From contig JAPYMA010001481.1 of assembly GCA_035041965.1 (NCBI GenBank), positions 62,001 through 126,000 of the forward strand: DNA of 64,000 nt, written 5' to 3'. Of the stretch, positions 13,519 to 26,600 are shown one piece after another. Under the pieces are notes generated by a model. That model was not told the origin of the DNA. It searched no databases and worked only from the letters and a program-made list of their open reading frames with translations. Origin of the DNA: Anisakis pegreffii (taxonomy: Eukaryota; Nematoda; Chromadorea; Rhabditida; Anisakidae). Each line of letters opens with the position of its first letter. The first letter of the stretch is position 1. The position numbers and the translations under genes were made by a program.

Positions 13519-13841
13519 TGAAGACACTACTGTTCATCCGAAATCAGCGCTGAACCTAAGCCTAAGCCTCAGTCAAAGCCGCAAGTGATATCCAAGGAAG
13601 CTTCAGCCAATTCAACTTCAAATGTAACCGATCTCAGCTTATGATTAAACTTGAATCTGTTGAAGGTTCGATTTTTGTGGGAGGCACTTTCATCCCACAG
13701 CGAAGAGAATAATCAAGACCAGTGCTAAGGAGATGGGTGGTTTTCTAAGCTGAGGATCATCACTGGCTGGGTCGGAAAGGCTACGCAATGGAACGAAATA
13801 GGTGCAGATATTTTGCAATTTATAAAAAAGAGACAATAATT
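13519..13841 (+). pseudogene. Possible decayed coding frame with two internal stops
   Basis: One plus-strand frame reads through about 107 codons with only a TGA (near 13641) and a TAA (near 13725) before the final TAA. It translates as a Pro/Lys/Ser-rich stretch (EISAEPKPKPQSKPQVISKE) and then more ordinary sequence including 'GDGWFSKLRIITGWVGKATQ'. Local GC is higher than the flanks. No ATG or family was recognised. It may be a gene remnant or a chance frame. Confidence 0.2.
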
Positions 13842-14384
13842 TACACACTCGTAATAGGTTATCTTTTTAATTGCCGACAAATCAAATAAATCAGCGAATC
13901 AATAAATTAATATAAAGGTGAGCAAGGATCTAGAGTTACGTTTAGACGGTGAGCGGTTGGTTTGTCGACCGTTCTATGCGATCGGTAAAATGTTCGTCAT
14001 TGTTGGGATTGTTTAATGGATTGTTGTTGGTATTCGGCTGGATTTAGTTATGCAAATTATCTATGGCAACAGGCACTCGTTATTGGATGGTTGTGGGGTG
14101 TTTGATACGCCGATTGCTACGGATCTACTCGGTTACATTAATCGTTGATAACGAAAAATTATTGATTCACTACTGCTGATTGTTCCAAACAACTACTCTA
14201 AACAATCGTTGGACAAGTGTTCAATTGATCAATCGGAATGCATTTTTGGTCTCCTTTTGAGTCCCACTCCCCAGAAATCATTGAGCAATATGGGAGAGTA
14301 GCCCAAAAACTCTGTGCTTGCCACATCAATAATCCAAGTTCGAATTTCATGAAGACAGATGATTCCCAACGCTATTATCGTTAG

Positions 14385-14480
14385 CTACGCGGAAAGAAGA
14401 ATGCCAATGAAGGACGAACGTGATATTAGCGATATTGGTGATAACAGAGAGGCATAAACTCGTAATGAGTTTGAATTGCT
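14385..14480. repeat. Dispersed repeat A, copy 1
   Basis: Contains gaacgtgatatt, then tgataa, then cataaactcgtaatgagt; the same blocks in the same order occur near 16930-17000 and 49675-49755. The block actcgtaatgagt is a near-palindrome. The flanks differ between copies, so it looks like an old dispersed non-coding element. Confidence 0.55.
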
Positions 14481-15869
14481 GATTAAGTAAATAAAAAGTA
14501 AATAAAAAGGTGAGCAAATGAGTAACAAATGTGATCATACTTGATAAAGACACGATGAAAGATAATGTTGATGTGATTCATTCTAAACGTTCCATTGAAA
14601 TATGAATGAATTGTACTAAGTTCATTATTTAACTCGCTCAATACTTGAAGCTTCACTTCATTGAGGCAATCTTTTGAATGGTCTAAACGAACAATTTCAA
14701 ATCATTAACATTAGCTTTTCAAACAACACAAATAATCCTTAATTTGCGCTATTGTTATTTGGTTGTAATTCTTTCTTTTCATGAATGAATGCTAGCAGCA
14801 AATTATTGCGATATGGCACATGAATGGGCGAGCGATTGCCGGTAGGATTGAATGTATGGCAGTATTTAAGATAGAAGATGAATAGGACAATTTCATTAGC
14901 TTTACACCGAACATGATACATGATTAGCATATCCATCCATCGATATGAACAATTACAAATCGCATCGCTTTTATCTCATCAATTCGTTTGATCATTCCAA
15001 AAATGGAATCGAAATTCGAATATGGAATGAATCGTTGATGAGATAGATAAACGTTACGTGTCTATCCTTCAACAATTGAAGATTAAAGGAACGTCGACGG
15101 TTTGTTTCATAAGCTTAGAGAGGATGTTGTAAATGAATGTTGAATAAATGATAAAGTGCAATGAGAACGATATGATCTATAGTTCTGCAGCTCACACATA
15201 AATTGTTCAATCACGGATGAATTGTTGAATTTTTTGAGATTTGTATTTAAAGATTTAGCGTGTTACGTTTTGAAAAAAAGGCATGACAAATTTATGTTAT
15301 AAATGAAACCATGATGAAATATGGGAAGTGCTTGTTATACGCATTTGGGGTCCGATACCAAAAATAGGCCAGGATGAGTAACATCAAGATAAATCGCAAT
15401 CGAAATGCATGAATTTGACTCAAACTTCCTAACAATACGGAGAGTAACTCCTTCCGCTCTGCAAGCATATAACCTTTGAATGAAAAATGAAATCAACGAA
15501 TGGAGAATGAAACAAATAAATAATGGAAAATAGCAATGTGAATATAACTATGAACGATGATCAGAAGAGGAAATGATGCTGAGCGATTAAGTTGACATTA
15601 TCGGACAACTATATACGTCTAATATGAATATCATTTGGTGTTTGGTTGTGAATGTGAATGATAAATTAATGATTTATTCTACTTCTGCATCATCTATATC
15701 TTCTTATTGAATTTGAGAGAAAATTTTCGAAATTTCAAATTCAGAATTTAGAGCGTCATGAGGGCGGGACATTGCACGATCATTATTACCATTACGATCA
15801 GCATCATTTCATTAAGATCATTAACATTGAAATGAATGTTTGAATGAGATAAGATAAAGCGAAAGAGGA

Positions 15870-16450
15870 ACGAAGAGATAGAGGCAAATAATACAATAGC
15901 GAATGTCCGCGAGAGGGGAAAGAGGACCATCCAAAGAATCTGCACAGACACATAGACTCCTTCCCCTCAAGAGACCGTCTCGATGAATGCTCAGTTGGGT
16001 CGTTACTTCAACCAAACAATAATAATCATCGTCATCATCAGCCTCAGAGAGCTCGGCCAGGACTGCGTATTATTCGAATGTATGCGATTACGATGACCGT
16101 AACATCATTGAAGAGTGGATGAGAGCGTGGTGGCACTGGTCCTTGCTGAATAGCGTCCTGTCCCTCCTTAACCTGAGCATCAGGCACGACTGCGGGAAGT
16201 GTTTACTGCACACCTCTCTCTATCCCTCCTCTATAATCCCATCTGATCTGATCTGATCTGATCTCATATTCATCCTGTCCAGATATATACCAGACATGCT
16301 CTCCCCTCCCTCCAAATAAACCCACCCTCTTAACCAGTCCAGATACCAACAAACTCATCACACACCATCCTGTTATAACTTCTCACAGTCCACCAACACC
16401 AACTCATCACGAGCTCTTGTCCAAGGATTGATGAGCTTGTCAGCCAGCGT
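15870..16450. other. Pyrimidine-rich, GC-elevated block with a short microsatellite
   Basis: In an otherwise A/T-rich, gene-free stretch this block is rich in C and T (ctctcccctccctcc near 16298) and holds about 4.5 copies of the pentamer TCTGA around 16240-16263. No coding frame here shows splice or domain support. It could be a promoter or an untranslated exon of an unseen transcript; function unknown. Confidence 0.35.
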
Positions 16451-16924
16451 TCATAGTGACAGGCATAATTAATGATTAAATGAACTGTGCTCAAACATAA
16501 ATCATTTTGAAAATGATCACTTCATATACTCTTTGGTCAGTGAAATCGACATTCGATTCAGGTTGATAACATATGGTAAGGTATAAACTGTTATGATTAA
16601 TTAATGCACTGTGACTCGTTTATGCGAGTTTCATCAAGAGATCAATCAAAACCATACATGCATCAATCGCATCTATTGATTTGATATGACTGACACAGCC
16701 ATATTAAAACAATAACATAACGGTATTACTAATAAACAAACCAAAATCATCTTTTTGTTAATGAAGTGAAGTGAGGCAAATGATTCGATAATTACTTCAA
16801 GCCACCAATAACTCTCTGACCTATTGATAAATGCATTCAATGAACTCATTTGAATGACATTTATGGAATAATGTACATTCATTCGTATAAGTTATATGTA
16901 TAAACAATAATAATAAAAACGCAG

Positions 16925-17010
16925 ATCTGAAAGAAAGAGGTCGATGTAGGAAGAACGTGATATTAATGATAAATGAGAGACATAAACTCATAATGAGCTA
17001 TAGTAATTAC
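16925..17010. repeat. Dispersed repeat A, copy 2
   Basis: Carries gaagaacgtgatattaatg, then gataaatgagagacataaac and tcataatgagc, a diverged version of copy 1 at 14385-14480 in the same orientation. Confidence 0.5.
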
Positions 17011-19260
17011 TGATTAAAGAACTGAATTAATAATAACAATCTCTATTCAAATTCAAAAAATTGCATTGAGCGATCGTTGCTGAACATCTGGTATTGCTGT
17101 TGACTTTGGGCTGTTTTAAAATGTTGAGATGATACTTGTAACACAATAAACTTAATCCGAATAATTTATGCTCTTGTTTGCGAATATGATGGAGGAGGTA
17201 GTTAGATCATTGATGAGATAAGTGATTGAATGTTTGGTGTATAAATCAATAGTAACAATGAATTGGTCATTGATAGGATTCATTCCCGGAAGGCATGTCA
17301 CACACTACAAAAAGACGTGTTAGCAACCATACATCATCAACGACACGATATACTTTCCTCAGCATTGTTAATCATTTGCATAACTTAACCCCAATATATC
17401 ATCATCACTCTTTCGAACACTCTTCACTCATATTGATGATCAATATCAATCAAACCCATAGCAACTGCAAGCGTACCTCTTCATCAACACTTGCTGTTTT
17501 TTTCGTGTGAATATTAGAATGGGCATCATCAGAATAGAATGGCCAAACATTTGTAGTAATGTAACAGATTTTCAGCCGAAGCAATTTTGATTCATCGTGC
17601 ATTTCAAAATGGAAATTTCCGACGTAAAGATTTAAGATCTAGCAATTTCGATTCGAGCTGACGAAAAATTTATCATTTCATTGTTTCGATAAAACCGGAT
17701 GATCAATGCGCACAGCTTTATTGGGCTTGAACTCAGCACAGTGTCAAATTCATGTGATCTGCAAAATTATATTTTTAAAACATCGATGTAAGCATTCTCA
17801 GAGAGGAGGCAAAATCTGGAATGATTAATCAACAGTAGTCTCGTAACTGGGCAATGTTGGTTCTAGAATTGGGCATTTTGAAATTATCAAAAGATAATGA
17901 GCGAAATTCTGGAAGTGTTTGAGATCACGTCAAGTTTCTTTATCAAAAGCAAAAATAAATCAACCAACAATTCAACGCTATCAATTGGAGTGTCAATCAT
18001 GCAAAGTAAATGAAAACATCTCGTCACCTCACCGCGAATTCATCTTTTGATCAGTGCCGATTGTTATTTGATCTTATCAACTGCTGATAATCATCTGGTT
18101 TTGGTGATGTGATTAAACGATACGAGAAGAGATTAGAAAATGCCAACAAGCATTAATATCAGTACTTAACGAGTGAGAAATTACATCTGCTAAATTAGAT
18201 TTCATCTAATTCTCTTATTTAGATTGAAATGGAACTCTTGGAAATTTGTATAGCAATACTTCAATAAAAATTTTCATTCTTTTCTTAGCTTTCGTAATTG
18301 ACTTCATTCCTTTTATGTATTGAAGTCGTTCTCTCCTAGCGTTCTTCTCATTCTCCTCACTGGGCATTAACCTGAATCTCTCACCAAATTCTTATCCTTC
18401 AGAACGATATCGCTCCAATCGTTCGTTCGATTACTTCGGGGATCGAAAATATATCAGATTATCAAATTTGGTTGTCTGCACTCAGCAACTATCGGTTCCG
18501 TACTTCAGAACCGTCAAACAGTGTTGCCCAATTCAAAACTTCAAGGGATTTGAACGGTAAACTTGATAAGATTAACATGAAAAGATAAAAATTTGTTTTA
18601 GTTACTAATAAGAGCGTAGCAAAATTATGAGCATGTGCATACACATTATCACAATCGTCATCGTCTAATTATGTATGAAGCAACGCTTAGGCACTGCTGT
18701 CCTCAAATGACAGGTGTTTCAACATTTGTGTTTGTAACCCTTTCATAATCTCGTGTTTCTGCATCAAGCAAAAATTACATAAACACCATACTGTATGCTG
18801 TCATATGCGGCAGATATTTTGTAGGAAATTTCACACCAGCACGTCCATACAAAATCATATTTCTTCAACGAATAAATGCAGCAAAAACAACATTTAATTA
18901 ATACTGACATAGTCAATTCCACTATAATAAATAATAGAATCATTAAATTGCGAATGTAATCCAAAAGAATTTCGCAATACTGTATCGTATCGGCCGGTGG
19001 TGGTTTGAAGTGAGATGATGTTAGTTCGAATGTTTATCTTAAATGAAGTGACAGCGATCTCTAAACGCAGAAGTTATTGACATTAGATTGATACCTACAA
19101 ATAAAACAGTAATTGCACGGCTCATCTATAAACTTGATCTCATCTTAAAATTTTAATTTGTATAAATATTACATTGTTTATCAAATAAACCCAAATCAAT
19201 GTCACACAGAAATGACTTCACCAACTACGAAGATTTTCAGCAATCTCTAATGCACAACTC
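17011..19260. other. Gene-free AT-rich region
   Basis: No exon, repeat array, RNA gene or hairpin could be supported. Open frames are short, lack plausible splice partners and translate to low-complexity peptides. Confidence 0.4.
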
Positions 19261-19788
19261 ATGAAACAGAGATGTTTCAGTACATGGATATTTCTTAGAT
19301 TTCAGGACTTGCTCCATCTGAAAGTGCCAAAAGAAATCGAAGAAATTAGCAAGTTGCTGAGCAAATTTGAGCATACAGGTGTACTGAATATGGTTCTCGA
19401 TACATTCCCATGGTGAATATATGTCTTTGTATCTCCACAACTAGAAATTTCTCCTGAAGAACATACACATTCTCTCTGAAGGCTAAAACATGCCCCATTC
19501 GAAGAAAACGAAAAATTATACGGTATCTGATCAAATCTGAACGTGCTGATTGTCTAAGCATGCATGGTATTCCTTGTATTTCTGTAGTTGTCTGTTTTTG
19601 GTCAGCAGCAGATCGAATGTACACGATCGGACGATACAATAAAAGTCATTCAACTATGCTTTCATGATTTTTGCTGCGTCTCAACAATAAGAACTCCACC
19701 ACGAAAACTACAAAATGATGAATATGATGGTAGCAAAAAATCACATCTTCCACATAATGACCAGAGAGTTCGAATGGGCTTAGGTTGA
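19261..19788 (+). pseudogene. Possible disabled coding sequence
   Basis: Beginning with ATG at 19261, one frame continues to the stop at 19786-19788 interrupted by in-frame stops after about 51 codons and at four later points. The pieces between stops look protein-like, for example 'VPKEIEEISKLLSKFEHTGV' at the start and 'QQQIECTRSDDTIKVIQ' with a CFHDFCCV motif near the end. Either this is a pseudogene, or short introns remove some stops (no consistent donor/acceptor set was found), or it is chance. No family recognised. Confidence 0.25.
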
Positions 19789-22380
19789 AAGTCGTTTGCG
19801 CAGTGTACAGTTTCATCTTGAATCAGTGTTCATGTGAATCTCTGCAGACGACATTCAGTTGATCATGAAAACATTAGAATCATAAGCAATATGTCCCACA
19901 GTTGTTTGCTAATCATTGCCGTACAGATGCAGTCAACAATTCAGGTGTGAATCTCTTTGAAAGTGATTCATTTTACTGATAAGATTCAAATTTGATGTGT
20001 TAGTGTTCGATTAGATGACATTGAAATGAAATGTTGTTGTGATGAATAAAAGTCAATATTTACATTAAATTATGATTTTATCATACGTACTACTTCTATC
20101 TGCAATACAGGTATACTTATACGGTGATGAATGTAGGTAACCGGGTGTTATGCGCATATCCATCTGTGCATAATAAAATGTGATCATATGCGGTTTGGCG
20201 GGAATATCTGGAGATTTGTGAGGGATAGAATAATATGTTGTGACGTTGTATGTTATCCTCATTTAATTACATGTCACTTGTGCTGTGCTCATATCCGGAA
20301 TCTTTTCTGTGGAAATTCTACGATAATTTCATTGATCATAATAGTTTCAAGTGATGATCATTTTGAACACTTTCGATCAGTGATTAAGCATGAAAACATT
20401 TGTTGAGTCAATCAGCTTTCAATTAAAACAACGAAGATTGAGCACATTACCGAATAGAACGGATTATTCAATAAATCTTTTCACTACCGATTCCAATAAC
20501 ATTCATAATCTCGCTTTCAAATATTTCATTTAAGAATAAAGTCGACTATGAGAATGAGACGAATATTGAAGAAATTCCTCCGAATTCATTCAGTACGTGA
20601 ATTATTATGTCACCTATTGATAGCTGCTGAAAAACACCGCACATATTGTGATGATGTGCGATTTTAGAAAAATTTTAGCATCCATTGCGAATTATTCTTT
20701 GGATTTTTCCACTCAAATAATTTGATCTTAATCTCATCTGCTTGTTTACAAGACCGTATCATTGCGTATAGTAGGTAGCAGCATACTGTTTGTTTTTTGT
20801 TTAAACGATCACAAATACATACAAACTTATATGTTCAGATAAGTAAACCAACCCATTACCGTAATACTCTACTCGAATTTCATTGATGCAATTTATCTAC
20901 TTGCATATGTTAACATTACAGTTTTGTGCACCCACTCATGTCAAACAAAATGAATGTTTAATTACACAGAAAAAGTTCGATGATTTCAAACGAATCACTC
21001 AATGCATTATACAAGCACATACGTATCTCCACTTAGAATTTATAAGTACTTCAATGAAAGTTGAATGAAGCACAAAAGAGATGTACCACCATCTCAACGC
21101 GAAATCACATCACATCTTCAGATTAAGAGTGGAATTTTATCGCATCCTTTGAACTTTCAGTGATGCGTTTTGCAGGATAACTATTGAAATAACCGACGTT
21201 ATTGAGTTCGTGTAGTTTCGATAGTGCACACCACTTGATTTTATTTATCGAAAATTAATCTTTGCTTCGGATTTTGCTTATACGATTAATGCTTTTCAGT
21301 TGGTTCAAGATTGATATCAAATGACAAAAATAAATACTTTCGCAAAGCAGATTTCGTGACTGTTCAAACATTTCATGATTACTGTAGAAGTTCGAATTTC
21401 TCGAGCCTTTAAGCATCGTGAAACAGAACGATTCCCCAATCAGACCAGATCCTTGATATTATTAATGAGGGCTTATTTCGAAAGAAGTGATGAGAAAGTA
21501 CTCATTGAAAGGTGTAAAGGTTAATGTCTGATGAACACTTTCGGACTGCATTTGGTCTTGATTAGAACGCATGCACCTGATTCTAAGTCGTTCTTAAACT
21601 GAAACAGCAGCCTTTTATGGTTTATAGGGAGCATATTCAGTGCTATGATTCGTTCATTATTTAAATGTTCATCATTTTACTTCATCGGGTTTTCCGGTCT
21701 CTAATGATGAACTTATAGCAACTATCAATAAATTCGCTGCAATCAAGGATGAATTTTGCCCAATTTTTGTCCTAATTCACCAGTTCTAATCTAAAGATAT
21801 CTGCTTCCAAAAAAAACTCAGGTTAGGGATAAAGGACAAAAGATATGAAACAAACATGGAATATTCTATAACATGCAGCAAGGATAAGACAGACGATCAG
21901 AACTGAACGCAAATCAGTCAGCGAATGGTTCAATGCAAATGCATTGTTAACACTCGATTAAACGGTTCCAAGAGAATAAGATAATGTTCGGTTGGCATTG
22001 AAAGGCAACGAGACGATTAATCCAGTGATCGGTTGATTTAATTACACGTTAAGGCAGGCCAATTACAGTTCACATATAAAAAATTATACTGCAACATTAG
22101 AAATACTTTTCGCCGACTTCCTCGATACAACAACAGACAAAAATCTGATATTCGTTGGTGAGTTCAATTTTCCGACCGTGACAATACAATACGCTTTGGT
22201 TTGTTTGTTGTTGAGGCGATGACGCATCGTTATTGTTTATTTCCAAATTGCAATAGAAGCTTCGGTATTCCATAGATTTCCGTGTTCTTTACTATTTTTT
22301 GGGCTTTATCTTTAAGCTCACTTTCTTGCGAAAGCGGATAATAGTTCTAGATTAGAAGCTTGGCTTGACCATTGACTAGA
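19789..22380. other. Gene-free AT-rich region
   Basis: No coding exon, RNA gene or array was supported. Short open frames are scattered on both strands. Confidence 0.4.
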
Positions 22381-22382
22381 AC

Positions 22383-22575
22383 AAATTCATCGCTGATTGA
22401 AACATGTCACTGACGTTTGCGATAAGCTCAATCAAGAGAGCAAAAAATTCATTAGTGATCGGAATAAATTCAATACTGATTGGAAACAAATTCATTATTG
22501 ACTGCAACCAATTTTTTAGTGACTTCAACAAGTTTAACAATGATTACATGTTCATTGATGACTGCAATAAGTGCG
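22383..22575. repeat. Degenerate minisatellite, 21-22 bp unit
   Basis: Units starting near 22383, 22445, 22466, 22488, 22510, 22531 and 22551 follow the pattern AAATTCATTxxTGATTGxAAC. Because the unit is close to 21 bases, it creates an 83-codon open frame (22404-22655) that reads as imperfect seven-residue repeats (NSILIGN, KFIIDCN, QFFSDFN). The open frame is best explained as a by-product of the array. Confidence 0.6.
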
Positions 22576-23644
22576 TTATGAACGGGAAAACCCTTTATTG
22601 CGCTGTTCAGTTTTCGATTCATTTGTTAGCGTATAGCAATTTACTTGATCTTTAATTCTCTAAATTTCCACTGAAGATCTTTGCACCATTAATAGTTTAG
22701 TAATTGATCTAAACAAGAGCAAAATGCCGTAATAATAGTAATCAATATAGACCACGATGGCTTTGTCTGTATGCATAAACGCATATCTATTAGGGATGCA
22801 AGGATCATGTTCATATGAGCTGAGATAAATTGATTGCGTAATGCATAATAACCACTACCATGTGCAGGTCATTTCACAGCACGATCCAACTATGCCTTCC
22901 TTTTATTTAGACAATTACGAACTGACCAGTTTACACGGCTTTAAAACAATAATTCTTTTTAATAGAAATATCCAAAAGCTACAATATTTTTTCTGAAAAA
23001 TAAGGATACAAAGTATTTGAGCACGAATACGAGCAAAACAAAGGCGTAATATAACAGCATGATAGAGATACATCAGCATGGTAAGGAATGTGAAAACATG
23101 AAAATACTCGATAGGCACTTGATAAGAGAGAAAAATTGAAGTTTTTAAGTAGAAACAGCATAATGATTTGATAATAATGATAAAATGATTCGAAAGCATG
23201 AAAATATATTAAATGAACACAAAAACGAATGATTACATGAATGTTCAAGACGAAAATTCGGAAAAATTTAAAATGGAACAATTCAAAACAAAATTATTCC
23301 TATTTCACAACATTAAAGGCTTGACACAACGAGGATAACTTATAAATGCAATCAGTAATTGAAATGAGATACGATTAAGTTAACAAATAGAGGTATGTAA
23401 TATCCTAATAAACCGGTGATTGATAAATTTTGGTACCAAAACAACATAAATGATGTCAACAAAATATGCATACATAAATGCGGAAAATAACATTTATAGA
23501 CACATTCTAACATTGAAAATGAAATGTTTCATTAATTTCAAGAGTGAATCGTCAAAATGCGAACAAATGAGTGAAACTTTCAAAGAAAAATGTGAAATTT
23601 AAACGGTAGGATATGAAATGAAATAATAAATGCGTGAAGCACAA
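22576..23644. other. Downstream flank of the helicase gene
   Basis: Between the minisatellite and the helicase stop. Two overlapping minus-strand open frames of 94-100 codons at 22915-23281 are hydrophobic and low in complexity and have no start context or domain; I regard them as chance. Confidence 0.4.
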
Positions 23645-26600
23645 TTATGTTGATAATGAAAGTTGTTTGCGCATTTTAAAGAATGTCGAAAGTTGAGTGA
23701 TCAATTCACCAAAATTTTTACAGTGCTTCAAACGTGACGATATCCAAGTCGGTAGACCCTGAAATTTGCATTTCTCGAAGATCGAATATTTTTCAACTTC
23801 AATCATTTTTCTTCATCACTAACAAAGCAAAATCCGATTCAAACAGCTACTGAACTAACAATAAATAACCATTAAAATAAATGAATGGATTGTATTAAAA
23901 TATAAACTTTTTCAATATTTGGTTTTGAATATCGCGAATCAATGAGAATAATCGCAGCGTAATCATTTCGATGTCTGATCGCACGTCCAATCGCTTGATT
24001 CACAGCATGCAAACAACTCGTCTCGTAGTGTTCCGAACCACTTCCCGCACCCAACGTTGCGTCAAGATACTGCAATTTTAAACACTCTTCTAATTTAATC
24101 CCCTTCTCTCACTTTTCCATTTAAATGAGCCATTCTCTATATCCCAAAAATTACAATGTCCTCACAAAGCACCATGCATTAAAAGAAGCAACCGTTTGAA
24201 TGAGATTTTTTTCAAGGAATGGGTCAACCAAACTGAACATAATTGACAACACTTTTGGAATCGCTAAACAATCGGAACCAAATTCAAGATTTGTCTGAGT
24301 GGAGAAAGCGATATCTGGTGATCGCAGAGAGGTACTTGTAGAGAACGTATAGCGAGTTGTGACCACTGATCAAACAACTAACTGAATGACTAATTAAGCA
24401 CGATAACCTTCATCTTTTCATTCAATTCAACACTGTTTTTGTTTGGATACGGCAAACCAATCATTATAACACAACGTCCTAATTCGTCGGAGAAGTTTAT
24501 TCCTGAAAATTTTTGAAAAACTATACAGCTCAGTTACTGAAAGAAAAACTATTTCATGCGTTCACATACTCTTCAGTAAAATTGGTAAAATGATGAAGAG
24601 ATAAAACGTTGGTATATCAACAAAAATATCACCAACCTTCACTAAGCTTTCCACCGACGACAGCACACAGCATTGCACCTTGCGGCGTTTGTGCTTTACG
24701 AACAAAATCATTCCACAGCGTTGTCGAATCGGCCCTTTTGGATTCGAAAAATAATGTTTTCAACTTCTGTAAAAGGAAAATCCATCTTTCATTCATTTAT
24801 GAAACCCAAACAAGTAATATATTTCAAAATGTTTCAATGTGCCATTTTAAAGGCTTAGAATGTGGTGTACAACAAATCCGAATTTGAAGGTACATTTCGG
24901 TGGTGGAGAATAGTATTGAAGAGGATCACAGTTGCCATAATTAGTTAAGGTATTAAAGAAGGAATGAATGATAGTAAGTATCAATAGATATTATCACAAA
25001 CATTGAACTTCTCGAACAATGGAGTCGACTTAAGGCTCTTGCTGAACGCAGACATATACTCATAGCTCGGAAAGAATGCCACAACACCGTTCGGAACGTG
25101 CCGTAAAATATTCATCAAACTCATCGAGAGAGCTGACAGAGTCGTTGGTAAAGCACGATTTGCGTACGTTAACGAAAGATCTTGCCCAGCGGGTCCTCTA
25201 CCTGAAATCATCAAAAAATCACTTTAAAATGTTTCTATTCCTGTTCGAATCACTTGTAGTGGATAAGACCAAACCGTTCTTGGATAAGATGAAGAGGTGA
25301 GAGTAAGATTCGAGAAAGATATATTGAATGAGATTAACGCCCGAATGTTGAATAGAAGTGAACGTGGCAAATAAATTCATCCACAATGTAGATTTGCGTG
25401 GCCTTCGAAACAGCATTACAGTCTGTGCAATTTTGCATTTCGCTGCGATTTGTATTTTAACTGCTTTCTTCAACAGGCAATAAAAACTGAGAATTTAACT
25501 ACGTAAACAAAAAAGTTGTATTCTTGCTGACATCCAGCGACATTTTTCTAACGATTAAAATGAACGAATACAAATCTCAATATTAACTAACTCAATGATA
25601 AGGCAATCAGTTGATTATCATCAATAACATGTCCACACGAGAATCGCATTATACGCTCAGATGGTACCTAAATATTTCTCTGTTAAGAAAGAATATTCAC
25701 CACATTCACAACACATTATTTCAGTCATCATTCGAATAGAACACTTTTTTACGTAATGAATTTTATCGTAAGATGAACCCTTCTCACAATCAGCAAATTC
25801 CACAAAAACAGCAGTCGAAAGATCAAAAAGTTTATTTTTTTCTGCACTCTAAGAAGCACATCACCTCAAAAAAAATTTTCTTTTAAAACGAAGAAACTCG
25901 GTCACCTCACAAAGTGTTTCAATTGAGTGCAATAGCTGATGTGCGGGTTCCATCGTGCCGCCGATCAGAACAACGGAACGGGATAACTTTATAACATCTT
26001 TTAGTTTATCCGATGGATTCAGCAACATGAATTTCAATCTGAATCAATATTTGAATAAATTTATTTATTCACTTGCGATTCATGAACATACAATCATGAT
26101 GCGACCATTAATTTATTCACTTAATCGCACTTCAATTAAGAATACAAAATATGAATAAACAGTATTAGTTGTATCGTAAACATAATTGTGCTATGATGAT
26201 TCACCGAACAAATTATTAAATGAAATCGAAAGATGTTATCGTAGTAAAGAATAAATTTCAAAATTATTTTATAGTAAATGATTCATGGATCAATCACAAG
26301 CTGCGAAATCAATCAAGAGAAACGAAATAACCTCAACGGATGTTCTGCATTGGCCATTTCGATGATAATCCTTGCATCTGAGCATTTCGTTGTTAGGGCC
26401 TCGATGAACTGTTTTAAGAGATAGAGTGGTGAGGAGACTGTTGTTGTCGAGCTGTTCGCATCATCTCCTTGTTTCGAGTCAGTACTCTGCTTGCTAGCTT
26501 CTTCGTCTGTTTCTGAATCCCCATAAGACTAAGCAAACAAAATGCATGAAAAATTTCTAGAATTGACGACCAAATGAACGAATGCCTACCAATTGGCTCT

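Noticed and set aside
13553..13570. Interstitial telomere-like run (cctaagcctaagcct)
   Set aside because: Only two and a half units of the GCCTAA type, and explained equally well as Pro-Lys codons in a possible relic frame.
22915..23281. Two overlapping minus-strand hydrophobic frames of 94-100 codons
   Set aside because: Low-complexity, no domain, not continuous with the helicase last exon.
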